IMG/VR virus record: IMGVR_UViG_3300034102_002101
Coordinates: 56,667 to 120,666 of that record
Source: a virus
Length of the DNA stretch: 64,000 nt
Direction: 5' to 3' (one strand)
In this document: positions 29,256 to 38,638 of the stretch, in pieces
Numbering within the stretch: the first letter of the stretch is position 1
Layout of the letters: each line of letters begins with the position of its first letter
Position numbers and translations under genes: made by a program
Notes under the pieces: model-generated
What the model was told of the DNA's origin: nothing
Databases searched by the model: none
The model's input: only the letters and a program-made list of their open reading frames with translations

Positions 29256-29894
29256 TTAGTTTATCTTTCTTGCCATTATATCACCTTCACCGAATGGATG
29301 TCCATCAGCAGCATAAAATTCAAATTCAAATCCATTATCAGTCAAGAACTTCTCGATTGATTCTTTGGATGAATGTCCTTTATAATATGCAACTTGTGCG
29401 GCTTCTAGGTGAATATATTTTACATTCTTGATGATCTGTTCAAAACCTTCAAGTACAGCTAGTTCATGTCCCTGTACATCCATCCATACAACTAATGATG
29501 TTGTGTCTAATTGTGGATTTTCTGACATAAATGCATTTACTGTAGTCGCATCAACTTCTATTTTGCTCTTATCTTGACTACCAAACGGAACATGGATTGG
29601 TTCCAGTATTGATGAGCATCCAATATTCCCATCAGTTACCCAAAAATCAACTTTTCCTACATAATTGCTAAGTGCTAAATTATGGACTTTTATATTTGTA
29701 TATCTGCGGCTCTTGTCTTCACAGATATTATACTGATTTGGTGTTGGTTCAAATGCTGCAATTTCACATCCACGCCAAATAGCGTCAAATTCTTCTGACT
29801 GGTCTAAGTCTCTGGAACCAATATCCAATATTAGCGATGGGACGAATGCTGGTTCGTATTTTTGTATGTAATTTATAAATTTTGATATAAGCAT
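29256..29894 (-). CDS. FkbM-family methyltransferase
   Basis: 212 aa with FkbM motifs: LILDIGSRD (SAM loop), AFEPTPNQY, NLALSNYVGKVDFWV, SLVVWMDVQGHELAVLEG (the conserved D-V/I-QG-E-x-x-VL-x-G) and YIHLEA. FkbM enzymes O-methylate sugars or polyketides. One-base gap to the next gene; part of the minus-strand glycan operon. Confidence 0.88.
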   Translation of the reverse strand: MLISKFINYIQKYEPAFVPSLILDIGSRDLDQSEEFDAIWRGCEIAAFEPTPNQYNICEDKSRRYTNIKVHNLALSNYVGKVDFWVTDGNIGCSSILEPIHVPFGSQDKSKIEVDATTVNAFMSENPQLDTTSLVVWMDVQGHELAVLEGFEQIIKNVKYIHLEAAQVAYYKGHSSKESIEKFLTDNGFEFEFYAADGHPFGEGDIMARKIN

Positions 29895-29899
29895 ATTTG

Positions 29900-30514
29900 T
29901 TATCCTAAGTATGTTGATTTGTGATATTCGTAATGTTCGTTTGTTAAATTATACTTTTGCCAATAAAAGTCAATATTATTTTCTGGTAATTTATTAATAC
30001 AATAATCGAAGTATTCTTTCGATTCTTCGAAAGACACTATATTCGTTCCGTGTTTCTTATTATAATTATTTAGTAGTATTCGCTCGGCAAATTCTCCATT
30101 ATGTTCATCTATTGTCCAGAAATCTATTAGATCGTCTGTTTTTCCATACATCAGATAGTCAACCATATAACCATCTACGTGCCATGTGTAAAATATTATC
30201 TTACCCGTATACATTTCTTCAAGTATACTTGCGAATTCCTCTATTTTAGGTATAGAAAAATCAGTTCTGATCTTTAATGAAAATTCATATCCCATTAATT
30301 TAGCAAGAGCCAATCCACATAAAGTAGTATTAGCTTGTCTATTTATATTTCCTACTCCACCGTCAGCGACATCTTGACATTGGTATATATTAATTATATT
30401 ATCGTAGTTATAATCATTGGTAAATATTATATGGTGTGCCTTTGTATAATTTGTTACTAAATTATACAAATTTCCTTTCACTGGTCCTTGTATGACTACT
30501 GCGGATTTATTCAA
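29900..30514 (-). CDS. WavE-like glycosyltransferase
   Basis: 204 aa. AVVIQGPVKGNLYNLV at the start, GNINRQANTTLCGLALAKLM and FSLKIRTDFSI are signatures of the WavE lipopolysaccharide-synthesis family (QGP, NRQ, KIRTD). These transferases act in outer-core or O-antigen assembly. It overlaps the RuBisCO-like gene by eight bases. Confidence 0.7.
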   Translation of the reverse strand: MNKSAVVIQGPVKGNLYNLVTNYTKAHHIIFTNDYNYDNIINIYQCQDVADGGVGNINRQANTTLCGLALAKLMGYEFSLKIRTDFSIPKIEEFASILEEMYTGKIIFYTWHVDGYMVDYLMYGKTDDLIDFWTIDEHNGEFAERILLNNYNKKHGTNIVSFEESKEYFDYCINKLPENNIDFYWQKYNLTNEHYEYHKSTYLG

Positions 30515-31718
30515 CTTTTAATCCCCACTTTTTAATAGCCGCTTGATATTCGATCCCATAATCCTTATCTATAGATTGGCGCATTGCCTTGGTTCCAGCC
30601 AAAGTGCCGAGTGGATGGGAGCTTAATGCGCCACCAACATTCGCCATCCAGTCAGAGTGTCCAACTGTTTTTATTATGTATTCAATCAAACCAGGATGCA
30701 TTCCGCAACTCAAAGCAGCAACGCTATTCTGTTTAGTTAGTGTATCTATTGACTTTAATGTATTTTCCGCATCATCCAAATAACCACCGATCATACCTGC
30801 ATGTAGAGTATCGCAACCAGACATAGATACAATTTTAAATAGTAGATTTTGTGATATGTGATAATCGTGAGTCGGGTGAGTCAGTAGACGATCACCGCTC
30901 TTCTGATAATGTAATAAAATCGGTAAGTCTAATTGGCGTATTGATTTGTATATACCAAACCCACAGTGGAAATTAGTATGTACTCCATTTATACCGTTCT
31001 GTTCATGTAGCTTTACTATTCTGTCTAGAAGGAACGGGGAGTCCGCATTAATAGATACACAATAAAATACATTAGATTTCTGGCTTCTGATATAATTCAT
31101 CACCAAGTCAGTTCTCTTGTATACATCACAATGTTTCGGATTGCTCAATATTTCGTCTTCTTTTATGAAGTTACACCCACCATCAATTAATTGCTTAACT
31201 AAATCTAAATGACGTTCTGGGGATAGTCCTATCTTTGGTTTAACTATCCCACCGAACAATGGTTTTCTGCTATCTACGTTACATATCTTACGCATACCAG
31301 ATAGACCAATCTTTGGTCCGAGCAATACCTTTTCCATGTTAGTGGTGAATGTTATATCATTCAAATAGCATTTCTTAATTATATCTATATCCATCTGCCC
31401 ACCCATACATTGAACCAATAATTGAGAAATTCCATCGGTAGCGAAATCTATATTATTCTCCGGAAATGCGATAAACACTATTCCTTCTGTTTTTCCCTTT
31501 AATTCATCTTCATCAGCAAGAATTAAACAACTATGATCGTCTATTAGTTCCTGCGTTTCAAATTCAGATCTAGCGGATGGATTACCTATCGATTGACCGA
31601 TTGCCAAATTCCATGCCGCTTCTCTTAAAGTTGATGATGACTTTAAGTAGTACTCACAAATGTAATGTGTATCTTTTAATGTTCCGGTATTTATGTTTTT
31701 AAAAATATTGTAATTCAT
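30507..31718 (-). CDS. RuBisCO-like protein (form IV)
   Basis: 403 aa, the usual length of RuBisCO-like proteins. Visible family motifs: GGIVKPKIGLSPERH (Lys160, Lys162), FIKEDEI (Lys186, Asp188, Glu189; the carbamylated-lysine motif), LLHYQKSG (His270), LHAGMIGGYL (His306) and GGALSSHPLGTLAGTKAMRQ. The loop-6 lysine of true RuBisCO (GKLEG) is replaced by Tyr (GGYLDD), and the Arg after the catalytic His is also lost, so it should not fix CO2. RuBisCO-like proteins act as enolases, isomerases or decarboxylases on sugar-acid phosphates. Its place between a cupin, a nucleotidylyltransferase and glycosyltransferases points to synthesis of an unusual sugar. Confidence 0.88.
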   Translation of the reverse strand: MNYNIFKNINTGTLKDTHYICEYYLKSSSTLREAAWNLAIGQSIGNPSARSEFETQELIDDHSCLILADEDELKGKTEGIVFIAFPENNIDFATDGISQLLVQCMGGQMDIDIIKKCYLNDITFTTNMEKVLLGPKIGLSGMRKICNVDSRKPLFGGIVKPKIGLSPERHLDLVKQLIDGGCNFIKEDEILSNPKHCDVYKRTDLVMNYIRSQKSNVFYCVSINADSPFLLDRIVKLHEQNGINGVHTNFHCGFGIYKSIRQLDLPILLHYQKSGDRLLTHPTHDYHISQNLLFKIVSMSGCDTLHAGMIGGYLDDAENTLKSIDTLTKQNSVAALSCGMHPGLIEYIIKTVGHSDWMANVGGALSSHPLGTLAGTKAMRQSIDKDYGIEYQAAIKKWGLKVE

Positions 31719-31719
31719 A

Positions 31720-32040
31720 TTATACTTCGTATTTATCTCCGACGATTGATGGGATCTTTACTACTATTAATTTAGAGTCTTCTACTGGAGTCGCAAATAC
31801 TACCTCATTTGGGTGAAGAATAAATACTTGACCAGCCAAAATCGTTTCACTGTTTATTATCATTTTCCCCTCGACTAGTAAATTTATTTCTGTTGCTATC
31901 TTGTGATAATGTGGGGTTATTACCTCGTCCTTATGGTGGATTTTATAGCAAACTTCCGCTTTATCGGTTTTGAATGCTGTTGGTAAAAAATCACCAACAA
32001 ACCAATTTCCCTTCATTTCATTTAAATTAAGTATTGTCAT
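31720..32040 (-). CDS. Cupin-domain protein
   Basis: 106 aa, a single cupin barrel: PHYHKIATEINLLVEGKMI (metal ligands HxH and Glu) and GQVFILHPNE (second cupin motif). Small cupins of this type are sugar isomerases, epimerases or regulators. One-base spacing to the RuBisCO-like gene suggests that the two act on the same intermediate. Confidence 0.8.
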   Translation of the reverse strand: MTILNLNEMKGNWFVGDFLPTAFKTDKAEVCYKIHHKDEVITPHYHKIATEINLLVEGKMIINSETILAGQVFILHPNEVVFATPVEDSKLIVVKIPSIVGDKYEV

Positions 32041-32042
32041 TT

Positions 32043-32753
32043 TTATAGATTTCTTAGAGCTTTATATGATTCGTAATCCTCGGGAGTTCCTATTGGATAA
32101 TGGAGGTTAAATTGAAACGGCATTAACTTCTTACCACATGCTATCAAATTATTGAACGTTTCTGACAAGTAATATTCCCCATTAACTGTTTTTCCACTGG
32201 CAATCAATTCTTCTGTTGATTTTACGAATAAAATGCCAGACTTCCAGTAATGAAAACCGTTGGTTGCTGTGTTGCTTATTACTTGCTTCTCTCGCAACTC
32301 AATTATTTCGTTCTTTTCGTTTACTTTTACGTAGCTATTTTTTGGACTAGTGGAATGGAATGTTCCTAAGCATCCATCTAAATTATTGGTTTCACAATAA
32401 CTTAAAAATAGTTCCATGTTTAGATCTTCTATTATCTGGTCACAGTTCGTTACTATTAATGGAACATCGTTATTTACATATTCGCGTGCAAGCAACGCTG
32501 AACATGCTGGTCCAGATGGAACATAATCAATCTCGATAACATTTACGCCCAATAGACACAGTTGATCTTTGGTAATTTGATTCTTATTAATTATAATTGT
32601 ATAATCAGCATTTTCATATCTCAAATTCCATAATACTGCATGTATCATTGATGTGCGCCCTATCGGAAGAAGAGCCTTTGGTACTGTATATCCAGCATCA
32701 AAAAACCTTTGACTTTTTCCTGCCATTGGTATCACTATGTTTATTTTACTCAT
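32043..32753 (-). CDS. Sugar-phosphate nucleotidylyltransferase
   Basis: 236 aa with the NTP-transferase signature VIPMAGKSQRFFDAGY followed by PKALLPIG, the metal site VTNCDQII and the sugar-site segment NGFHYWKSGILFV. It activates a sugar 1-phosphate to NDP-sugar for the glycosyltransferases of the island. It overlaps the next gene by four bases. Confidence 0.85.
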   Translation of the reverse strand: MSKINIVIPMAGKSQRFFDAGYTVPKALLPIGRTSMIHAVLWNLRYENADYTIIINKNQITKDQLCLLGVNVIEIDYVPSGPACSALLAREYVNNDVPLIVTNCDQIIEDLNMELFLSYCETNNLDGCLGTFHSTSPKNSYVKVNEKNEIIELREKQVISNTATNGFHYWKSGILFVKSTEELIASGKTVNGEYYLSETFNNLIACGKKLMPFQFNLHYPIGTPEDYESYKALRNL

Positions 32754-33184
32754 TTTTTAAATTTTTCTATGTAATCTGAACATATACCTATACTTCCAGT
32801 TGGTATATTAAACCCATGAAGCTCCGGTAATACACATATTCCCCCACTCGAATCTAATCCGGTATAATACCAAGAATGTCCATAACTAGTAATAACTACT
32901 GGTTCTGTTGTATGATAAAATACGTGGTATCGTTGTTCTGATAGTATCTTAAATGCTTCTAAATTTTTCGCATGAATCCATATGTTTTCTCCCCAACCAT
33001 CTAGCGTAGATTGACTTATTCCGTAGTCTGGTTTGTCATGACCTAACCAGAAAGTTCTGTTTTTATACCACACATCGATCTCGACAATATATCCTTTGGA
33101 TATCGCCGAGCTTATGTATATTGGCTCGTTCTCCCAATTTTCGAGTCTACCGTTAATGTTTCCTCTATGTGAAATTAAGATCAT
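32750..33184 (-). CDS. Glycerophosphodiester phosphodiesterase-like protein
   Basis: 144 aa from ATG 33184. MILISHRGNINGRLEN, AISKGYIVEIDVW and TFWLGHDKPDYG reproduce the GDPD/PI-PLC barrel start (HRG, E-x-D, HD), with the catalytic His pair and the metal-binding acids present. It is shorter than bacterial GDPDs (~250 aa). It may process a glycerol-phosphate-containing glycan. Its start overlaps the end of the FkbM gene by four bases. Confidence 0.72.
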   Translation of the reverse strand: MILISHRGNINGRLENWENEPIYISSAISKGYIVEIDVWYKNRTFWLGHDKPDYGISQSTLDGWGENIWIHAKNLEAFKILSEQRYHVFYHTTEPVVITSYGHSWYYTGLDSSGGICVLPELHGFNIPTGSIGICSDYIEKFKK

Positions 33185-33795
33185 TTTACTTTCTGGTAGA
33201 ACGCATCTCCCCAACCATGGTTGGTGTCGTGCATATGTGTGCGTTTAAATCCGAATTGACTCAAATATTTATCGATACCATCCACAGTGACGCACCCCTC
33301 ATATAATTCCTCGTAATTGACCTCGGTATATACATAATCAATATCGTTAGTCAGTAGTTTTTCCGCCCCACACAAAACTTTATATTCTGCTCCTTGAACG
33401 TCTATAAAAAGAGCGTTAAAGTTTCCTTCTTCGTTTACATAAAATTCATCGAGGGTAACGCAGTCTACTTCTATCTGTTTCTCATAATTTATGTGTGGAT
33501 AATAATTTTTGTGATTCTTGAGATTTAAGATAGACGAAGATGAACCATCATTATTTGATACGTTAAATTTTATCTTACCATTAAAGTCAGAAACAGCATG
33601 GTTATAACCATCTTGATTAGGATACTGCGATAATCTATCCATCAATCTTTTATATATCTCTGGGTTAGCTTCATGCCAAATAACAAATTCGGCACCCATC
33701 TGCTGGTAAAAGTCACGCTCCTGTCCTTCATGCGCTCCGACATGAATGACTCCACGCAGTTTTCCATGTAATTCCTTTACTAGATTTATTTCCAT
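33181..33795 (-). CDS. FkbM-family methyltransferase
   Basis: 204 aa. GVIHVGAHEGQERDFYQQMG (SAM loop), VIWHEANPEIY, NHAVSDFNGKIKF, VDCVTLDEF and ALFIDVQGAEYKVLCGAE are the FkbM motif series. A second FkbM gene at 29256-29894 is only distantly similar, so the two probably methylate different positions. Confidence 0.9.
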   Translation of the reverse strand: MEINLVKELHGKLRGVIHVGAHEGQERDFYQQMGAEFVIWHEANPEIYKRLMDRLSQYPNQDGYNHAVSDFNGKIKFNVSNNDGSSSSILNLKNHKNYYPHINYEKQIEVDCVTLDEFYVNEEGNFNALFIDVQGAEYKVLCGAEKLLTNDIDYVYTEVNYEELYEGCVTVDGIDKYLSQFGFKRTHMHDTNHGWGDAFYQKVK

Positions 33796-33798
33796 AAT

Positions 33799-34467
33799 TT
33801 ATAATGTTCCACGATCACTAAAATCAATATTATATTCTTGTTGTAGTAAAGTCAACTCTTTTCCATATTCACTCACGTTCCATTTGCCTTTATTTATTGC
33901 GGTGGCTATATAGGGCCAAACATTGGAATCGTAATGGAATAATCCGCGTTTATCCCCTACCCATTCTTTTGGTAAAAATTTACTTTCATATTCTCCTATA
34001 GAACATTGGGATAAGAAACCTTCTTGCCTAATCGAGTCTATTTGATATTTTTCGTAAAATGATATGAACTTATCTATGCTATGTACCGCAGCTTGCATAC
34101 AATATTCCGTTCCTCCGCTTTTTATCAATTTAACGAAACCAGTCTTATTAGAATTTATTTCTTCTATCGCCGTATGAATTGCGTTTATATCAATGTCGGA
34201 GTATAAAATAAAATCTTCTTGTGAGTATATGAAATATTCATATCCATTCGCTTTAAGAAATTCAAGTACATGCAACCATTGGTTTGAATATGGTTCGTTG
34301 TTATCATACTTGAAACAGTAATGTCTACCAAAATCATTGATATCTTCATTGCATAACCAGAATGATGGTAATTGATTAGCATGTTTATCGAGTCTATCGA
34401 AATACGGTTTCCACAAATCTTTGCAATTTGTGTGTGAATATGTAATTATACAAAGTTTATTATCCAT
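33799..34467 (-). CDS. Probable glycosyltransferase
   Basis: 222 aa. CIITYSHTNCKDLWKPYFDR at the N-terminus and YFIYSQEDFILY (acidic metal-binding-like site) suggest a small GT-A-type transferase. It is followed by one-base spacing to the GT-D gene. The family is not certain. Confidence 0.55.
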   Translation of the reverse strand: MDNKLCIITYSHTNCKDLWKPYFDRLDKHANQLPSFWLCNEDINDFGRHYCFKYDNNEPYSNQWLHVLEFLKANGYEYFIYSQEDFILYSDIDINAIHTAIEEINSNKTGFVKLIKSGGTEYCMQAAVHSIDKFISFYEKYQIDSIRQEGFLSQCSIGEYESKFLPKEWVGDKRGLFHYDSNVWPYIATAINKGKWNVSEYGKELTLLQQEYNIDFSDRGTL

Positions 34468-35199
34468 TTAATTTATCTCCATTTCGCAGATTTGTTTATT
34501 GTAAAAACTTCCTTCTATCATGTATGGTCTAGTTTTTCTCCCATGCACAAATTCATCTAGCGCACTACCTACGTCAATGTATTGATTTCGTGGGTTGAGT
34601 TTCCATAATAAGTATATTATGGCTTCACTTAGTGGTCCGACTGATATGAAAAAGGTTTGTCCTGATGTATTATTAAAGGACTCTCCTAAAATTTGCATTA
34701 TTTGTCCCTTATTTTCTTCCCACACGTTAACACAATCATTTCCGAATGACATATAATCACTTACATTAAACGGATATTTTTTATTTTCTCCGTTTTCATT
34801 AGCGATTATAGTAATGTCTTTCTTTAGCGTTGTCAGTCTATCGATAAATCTATTGTAGTTTCCATTTATCCATAGATTCGCAAACGTTACATATTCTCTA
34901 TCTTGCTTTATGTTATTCAATAGCCATTGTTTATCTTCGGTATTGGATGAGTCACATGATATTGCATAATAATAATATGGATCAACACAACTTAAAGATT
35001 CACGTAGATCTTTTCCCAATTTTGTAATTCCTGTTGGTGCAGACCATCTATCAACATCTGTTGCTTGGCTTCCTCCACCAATTGGGATTCCTTTCATTAA
35101 ACATATTTCACCATCCGCATATCTAGCATGTGCGAATGGCAAATTAGATTCTATTCTATTCCACGCATTATCGAAATCCTCTTTAAATAACTTTTTCAT
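34468..35199 (-). CDS. GT-D fold glycosyltransferase-like protein
   Basis: 243 aa. LPFAHARYADGEICLMKG contains the RYxDGE motif that marks the metal-binding loop of GT-D (DUF1792) glycosyltransferases; later SVGPLSEAIIYLLWKLN and YIDVGSALDEFV also fit that fold. It overlaps the epimerase gene by 17 bases. Confidence 0.68.
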   Translation of the reverse strand: MKKLFKEDFDNAWNRIESNLPFAHARYADGEICLMKGIPIGGGSQATDVDRWSAPTGITKLGKDLRESLSCVDPYYYYAISCDSSNTEDKQWLLNNIKQDREYVTFANLWINGNYNRFIDRLTTLKKDITIIANENGENKKYPFNVSDYMSFGNDCVNVWEENKGQIMQILGESFNNTSGQTFFISVGPLSEAIIYLLWKLNPRNQYIDVGSALDEFVHGRKTRPYMIEGSFYNKQICEMEIN

Positions 35200-36181
35200 T
35201 CTTTAATATTTCTAGTATTTTCTGTGCGCTATTACCATCACCATAAGGACAATGATTCATCATTGGTGTAGGATTCTTTATGTGCTCATAAAACAAATCC
35301 TTTAGGTTTTCTATGGTTGTTAGAAAGCTGGTATTTCCAACCGATTCTGGTCTTTCTGTTGCATCTCTACACACTAATATCTTCTTATTTAGAAATGAAC
35401 ATTCCTCCTGCAATCCACCACTATCAGAAATAACCAGCGAACAAGACAACAATTCGTTTATCATTTCGTCATATGGTAACGGTTCAATAACATTTACATT
35501 ACAAAGTATTTCTCTGTGTTTTCTTACATTTGGGTTTGGGTGGATAGGAAATACAAAATTATAATCCAAAAATTCTGTTGCTAGTTCATTTATTTTCTTG
35601 AACCACTCGTCGATCTTATCATGATTTTCTCTTCTGTGTAAGGTAATTAAAATCTTTTTCGCCAATGTTGTTCTTTCCCGCATATTGACCAATCCATCTA
35701 ATCCAGTATTACCAACAACATATATAGATTCATATTTTATATTTTCTCTTAGTAAATTTATTATATTATCCGTTGTTGGGCATAGATGTATATCTGCTAA
35801 TTTTGTTATTAAGCATCGGTTCATTTCTTCTGGATACGGATTGTTGAAATCTCCGCTTCTGAGCCCAGCTTCTAAATGTATTACTTTTATTTTTCTGTGA
35901 TATGCCGTCAATGCCATACCAAATGCGGAAGAAGTATCTCCCTGAACTAATACGTGGGTTATGCCATCAAATATATAACCACGATTTAAGCACGATTGTA
36001 TCACTGAATCTAACCTATTATCACCGTCAGATATCTCCAACTTATAATCAAAATCTACACCGAATAGTAGAGTCGTATGCTGTCCCGTAAAAACTGTTTT
36101 ATATGACTCTCTAGGTAAAATCTTCAATAGTGAAGACACCTTTATCATCTCGGGGCGTGTGCCTATTGCTATAAGTATCAT
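35183..36181 (-). CDS. wecB: UDP-N-acetylglucosamine 2-epimerase (WecB-like)
   Basis: 332 aa from ATG 36181. MILIAIGTRPEMIKVSSLLK, FTGQHTTLLFGVDFDY, VLVQGDTSSAFG, HLEAGLRSGDFNNPYPEEMN, VVGNTGLDGL and VISDSGGLQEECSFLNKK are the full motif set of this GT-B-fold enzyme, which interconverts UDP-GlcNAc and UDP-ManNAc. The upstream in-frame ATG at 36205 lies inside the preceding gene and is less likely. Confidence 0.92.
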   Translation of the reverse strand: MILIAIGTRPEMIKVSSLLKILPRESYKTVFTGQHTTLLFGVDFDYKLEISDGDNRLDSVIQSCLNRGYIFDGITHVLVQGDTSSAFGMALTAYHRKIKVIHLEAGLRSGDFNNPYPEEMNRCLITKLADIHLCPTTDNIINLLRENIKYESIYVVGNTGLDGLVNMRERTTLAKKILITLHRRENHDKIDEWFKKINELATEFLDYNFVFPIHPNPNVRKHREILCNVNVIEPLPYDEMINELLSCSLVISDSGGLQEECSFLNKKILVCRDATERPESVGNTSFLTTIENLKDLFYEHIKNPTPMMNHCPYGDGNSAQKILEILKNEKVI

Positions 36182-36957
36182 ACGTTTTCCTTTATCAACT
36201 TCCAACCAGCAATTCTCTGATCTACGAATGCTTGGTTCATCAAATGTTTAAATGGTACCCCTTCCGGTGATCTTTGGTTGGTTTCCCACATTGAATTATT
36301 ATCGCACGCATACTTGATATGTGCTATATTGCACCACATGTCTTTATTATCAATTGGGTGTGGAGGAACGTATGTTTTTATGTTACCATATTTTTGTAAC
36401 ATATGACTAAAATGCATATCCTCTTTACATATAAAATATTTTGGATCTGGTAATTCTCTCCAATACATACTTAACCAATCTCGCCTAAAAAACCAGGAAT
36501 GTCCTACGAAATCTACCTCGGTAATTTCATTGGATTGTCCACCATCTACCCAACCGAAACGTGTATAATGCTCGTAATATGAACTTCGTTCTGGTGGGTT
36601 TGGTTGTGAGTATAATAGACCTACTCCACCCATTAAACCATTCTTAATGTTTATAGAATTTATACAGTTTTCCAACCACAGTGGACCTGGAACCATATCA
36701 TCGTCAAATACACAGACATATTCGGTTCTAGAATTTAGTGCATATGCAAATCTCGCCCATACTCCGAGATTTTCATTTGATATGGCGCTGCTTACTTTTT
36801 CTGTGATACCGTAGTTAACATCACCTTTATCCGGATAATTGTACCACAACATTATTTTTTTTGGTACTATACTTCCATTGTTCAATGCGTTAACTTGTTC
36901 ATCTAGACATTCCCCGCGACGGAACCCATTCAAAATTACGGTTACTTCTTTGTTCAT
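36178..36957 (-). CDS. Family 2-like glycosyltransferase
   Basis: 259 aa. VTVILNGFRRGECLDEQ, CVFDDDMVPGPLWLENCI (DxD), VDFVGHSWFFRRDWL and FICKEDMHFSHMLQKYG (the ED acceptor motif) are GT-A glycosyltransferase features. Four-base overlaps on both sides place it firmly in the glycan operon. Confidence 0.82.
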   Translation of the reverse strand: MNKEVTVILNGFRRGECLDEQVNALNNGSIVPKKIMLWYNYPDKGDVNYGITEKVSSAISNENLGVWARFAYALNSRTEYVCVFDDDMVPGPLWLENCINSINIKNGLMGGVGLLYSQPNPPERSSYYEHYTRFGWVDGGQSNEITEVDFVGHSWFFRRDWLSMYWRELPDPKYFICKEDMHFSHMLQKYGNIKTYVPPHPIDNKDMWCNIAHIKYACDNNSMWETNQRSPEGVPFKHLMNQAFVDQRIAGWKLIKENV

Positions 36958-37973
36958 AAATTATTTAATATAGTAAACATCTTTTCCTTCCAAATGTCAA
37001 TACTAAAATAATTTTTATAATTTGTTTTTGCGTTTGTGCTGCATTCCTCGTAGAATCCAACATCATCCACTAACCTCTTGGCCAATTTCCTCGCAGTTTT
37101 TATATCTTCAACATCAACAGATAACTCCGGAAATATTAATTTTTGAGTATCCATCTTATAATTTCCTATACATGGTATTCCAAAGTATCCACAATTCTTC
37201 GAAAAAGTGCCAGCAGCCACCGTTGGCATCAAATGTATCGCATATCTATATGTTGATAATTCTCTCATCCATTCTAACCACGACATTCTTGGTAAGTGAT
37301 TTAAATCATCTATAAGACCTTCATCTTCTCTTTTTGAGTGAGAATCCATTACATGCTTAGAACTCTCGTAAAACTCGTCGGAAACCATATAGGAATTGAA
37401 ACCACCATAAAACTTACTAAAATTTCCACCGATCATTACTTTATTATAAGTTCTTGAGTCAGGTATAATATCTGTTAACAGATCTTCTATCATCAAACTC
37501 GATATCACATTTACCGGTTTATTTGGAAACATTCCTTCGTAATATGGTTTATCTGATTCATTGTGGCAAAATATGGAATCAAACGAATGAACGGTGTTAT
37601 ACCAATTAAATTGATCTCTCACAGTATAATCCATTGGCCATGAACTTGGTCCTTCCTGTATAAAATGTATTTTTTTGTTATTTTGTTTTCTTAATTGTCC
37701 AACAAAATCGAATTCCAATAATTTAGATACTGGATTAATTCCATCAATTACCTTACATCCTTCTGCACTAAGAAATACCCGCCCTTTCGGTATTATTACG
37801 AAAACATGATCGTAATTGATTATATTAATCAACTGGTTAAATTGGTAATGTGTTGAGTCTAACGCTTGCTGCCATGCAATTTCCGTTCGTGCGTTATTGA
37901 ATTTTTCTGGATATTTTCCACTAAATGGCGACTCGGTAATAAATGCAACTTTTCCAAAGTTATAGGATTTCAT
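36954..37973 (-). CDS. GT-B-like glycosyltransferase
   Basis: 339 aa. The C-terminal half (YRYAIHLMPTVAAGTFSKNC, then GYFGIPCIGN, LAKRLVDDVGFYEECSTNAK) resembles the nucleotide-sugar-binding domain of GT-B transferases; the N-terminal half is a divergent acceptor domain. It is the first gene of the 28.7-38.0 kb minus-strand operon, preceded by an AT-repeat. Confidence 0.65.
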   Translation of the reverse strand: MKSYNFGKVAFITESPFSGKYPEKFNNARTEIAWQQALDSTHYQFNQLINIINYDHVFVIIPKGRVFLSAEGCKVIDGINPVSKLLEFDFVGQLRKQNNKKIHFIQEGPSSWPMDYTVRDQFNWYNTVHSFDSIFCHNESDKPYYEGMFPNKPVNVISSLMIEDLLTDIIPDSRTYNKVMIGGNFSKFYGGFNSYMVSDEFYESSKHVMDSHSKREDEGLIDDLNHLPRMSWLEWMRELSTYRYAIHLMPTVAAGTFSKNCGYFGIPCIGNYKMDTQKLIFPELSVDVEDIKTARKLAKRLVDDVGFYEECSTNAKTNYKNYFSIDIWKEKMFTILNNL

Positions 37974-37990
37974 ATATATACATATATATA
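37971..37990. repeat. AT repeat at start of the glycan operon (possible operator)
   Basis: Two tandem copies of CATATATATA overlapping the start codon at 37973. A closely related element overlaps the start codon of the ribbon-helix-helix gene at 44226. Confidence 0.4.
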
Positions 37991-38009
37991 GAAATCGAAA
38001 TAACGCAAT

Positions 38010-38036
38010 AAAAAACCACCTTTTACGGTGGTTTTG
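38010..38036 (-). terminator. Intrinsic terminator
   Basis: Stem AAAACCACC/GGTGGTTTT with a T run on the minus strand, downstream of the acidic repeat protein gene and upstream of the glycan operon. Confidence 0.85.
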
Positions 38037-38044
38037 TTTTTGTA

Positions 38045-38614
38045 TTATTTTCTAACTATGTGTAGCCTATTACCAGCAGTTACTGAGTATATAGGTGGTT
38101 CTCCAATAATAGCGTCGAGTGAATGTCCCTCTATCACGAAAGTAATGTCTCCGTTTTTATTTGTTTCCCTGCTCAATATTGCATATCCTTGTTTATGCAA
38201 CCAAGTAAAGAATGTAGGTGTGGATCTGATAAACGTATCAGATACTATCAATTTTCCTATTCTTGATGGTTGTATTGTTGGAATAGATGGAACTACTGGT
38301 TCTGGTGAGATTTCAATAATCTGTTCGGCTATAGTTTTCTCGACCACATTTTCAATTATCGGTTCTATCGCTGGAATTATCGCCGGTATTTGTTGTTCAA
38401 TAATATCGTCTACCTTAACATCTAATAATGGTTCTTCTATAATAACCGGAATCGGCTCTGTCACTTCTTCAACCACGGATTCTTGTAATACCTGTGCTTC
38501 TACTTGCACTTCTTGTATTGCTTCCGTAACTGTTTCGGTTGATACGATGGGATCAATAGTTGGTTCAATTTCCTGTTCAGTTGTATTCTTTTTATATTTT
38601 GATGCTTTTGCCAT
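38045..38614 (-). CDS. Acidic, low-complexity protein with folded C-terminus
   Basis: 189 aa. A basic N-terminal dozen is followed by ~110 residues of Glu/Val/Ile/Pro-rich low-complexity sequence and a folded C-terminal ~65 residues (GKLIVSDTFIRSTPTFFTWL, then VIEGHSLDAI). The composition explains a long mirror reading frame on the other strand. It ends at a terminator. Possibly a structural or scaffold-like protein; family unknown. Confidence 0.6.
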   Translation of the reverse strand: MAKASKYKKNTTEQEIEPTIDPIVSTETVTEAIQEVQVEAQVLQESVVEEVTEPIPVIIEEPLLDVKVDDIIEQQIPAIIPAIEPIIENVVEKTIAEQIIEISPEPVVPSIPTIQPSRIGKLIVSDTFIRSTPTFFTWLHKQGYAILSRETNKNGDITFVIEGHSLDAIIGEPPIYSVTAGNRLHIVRK

Positions 38615-38638
38615 AATGTTTATAAGTATTGCTAACCT

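Noticed and set aside
30507-31718. Photosynthesis-related (cyanophage) RuBisCO
   Set aside because: Loop-6 lysine is missing and there are no photosystem or carbon-metabolism genes nearby, so a cyanophage-type auxiliary role is unlikely.
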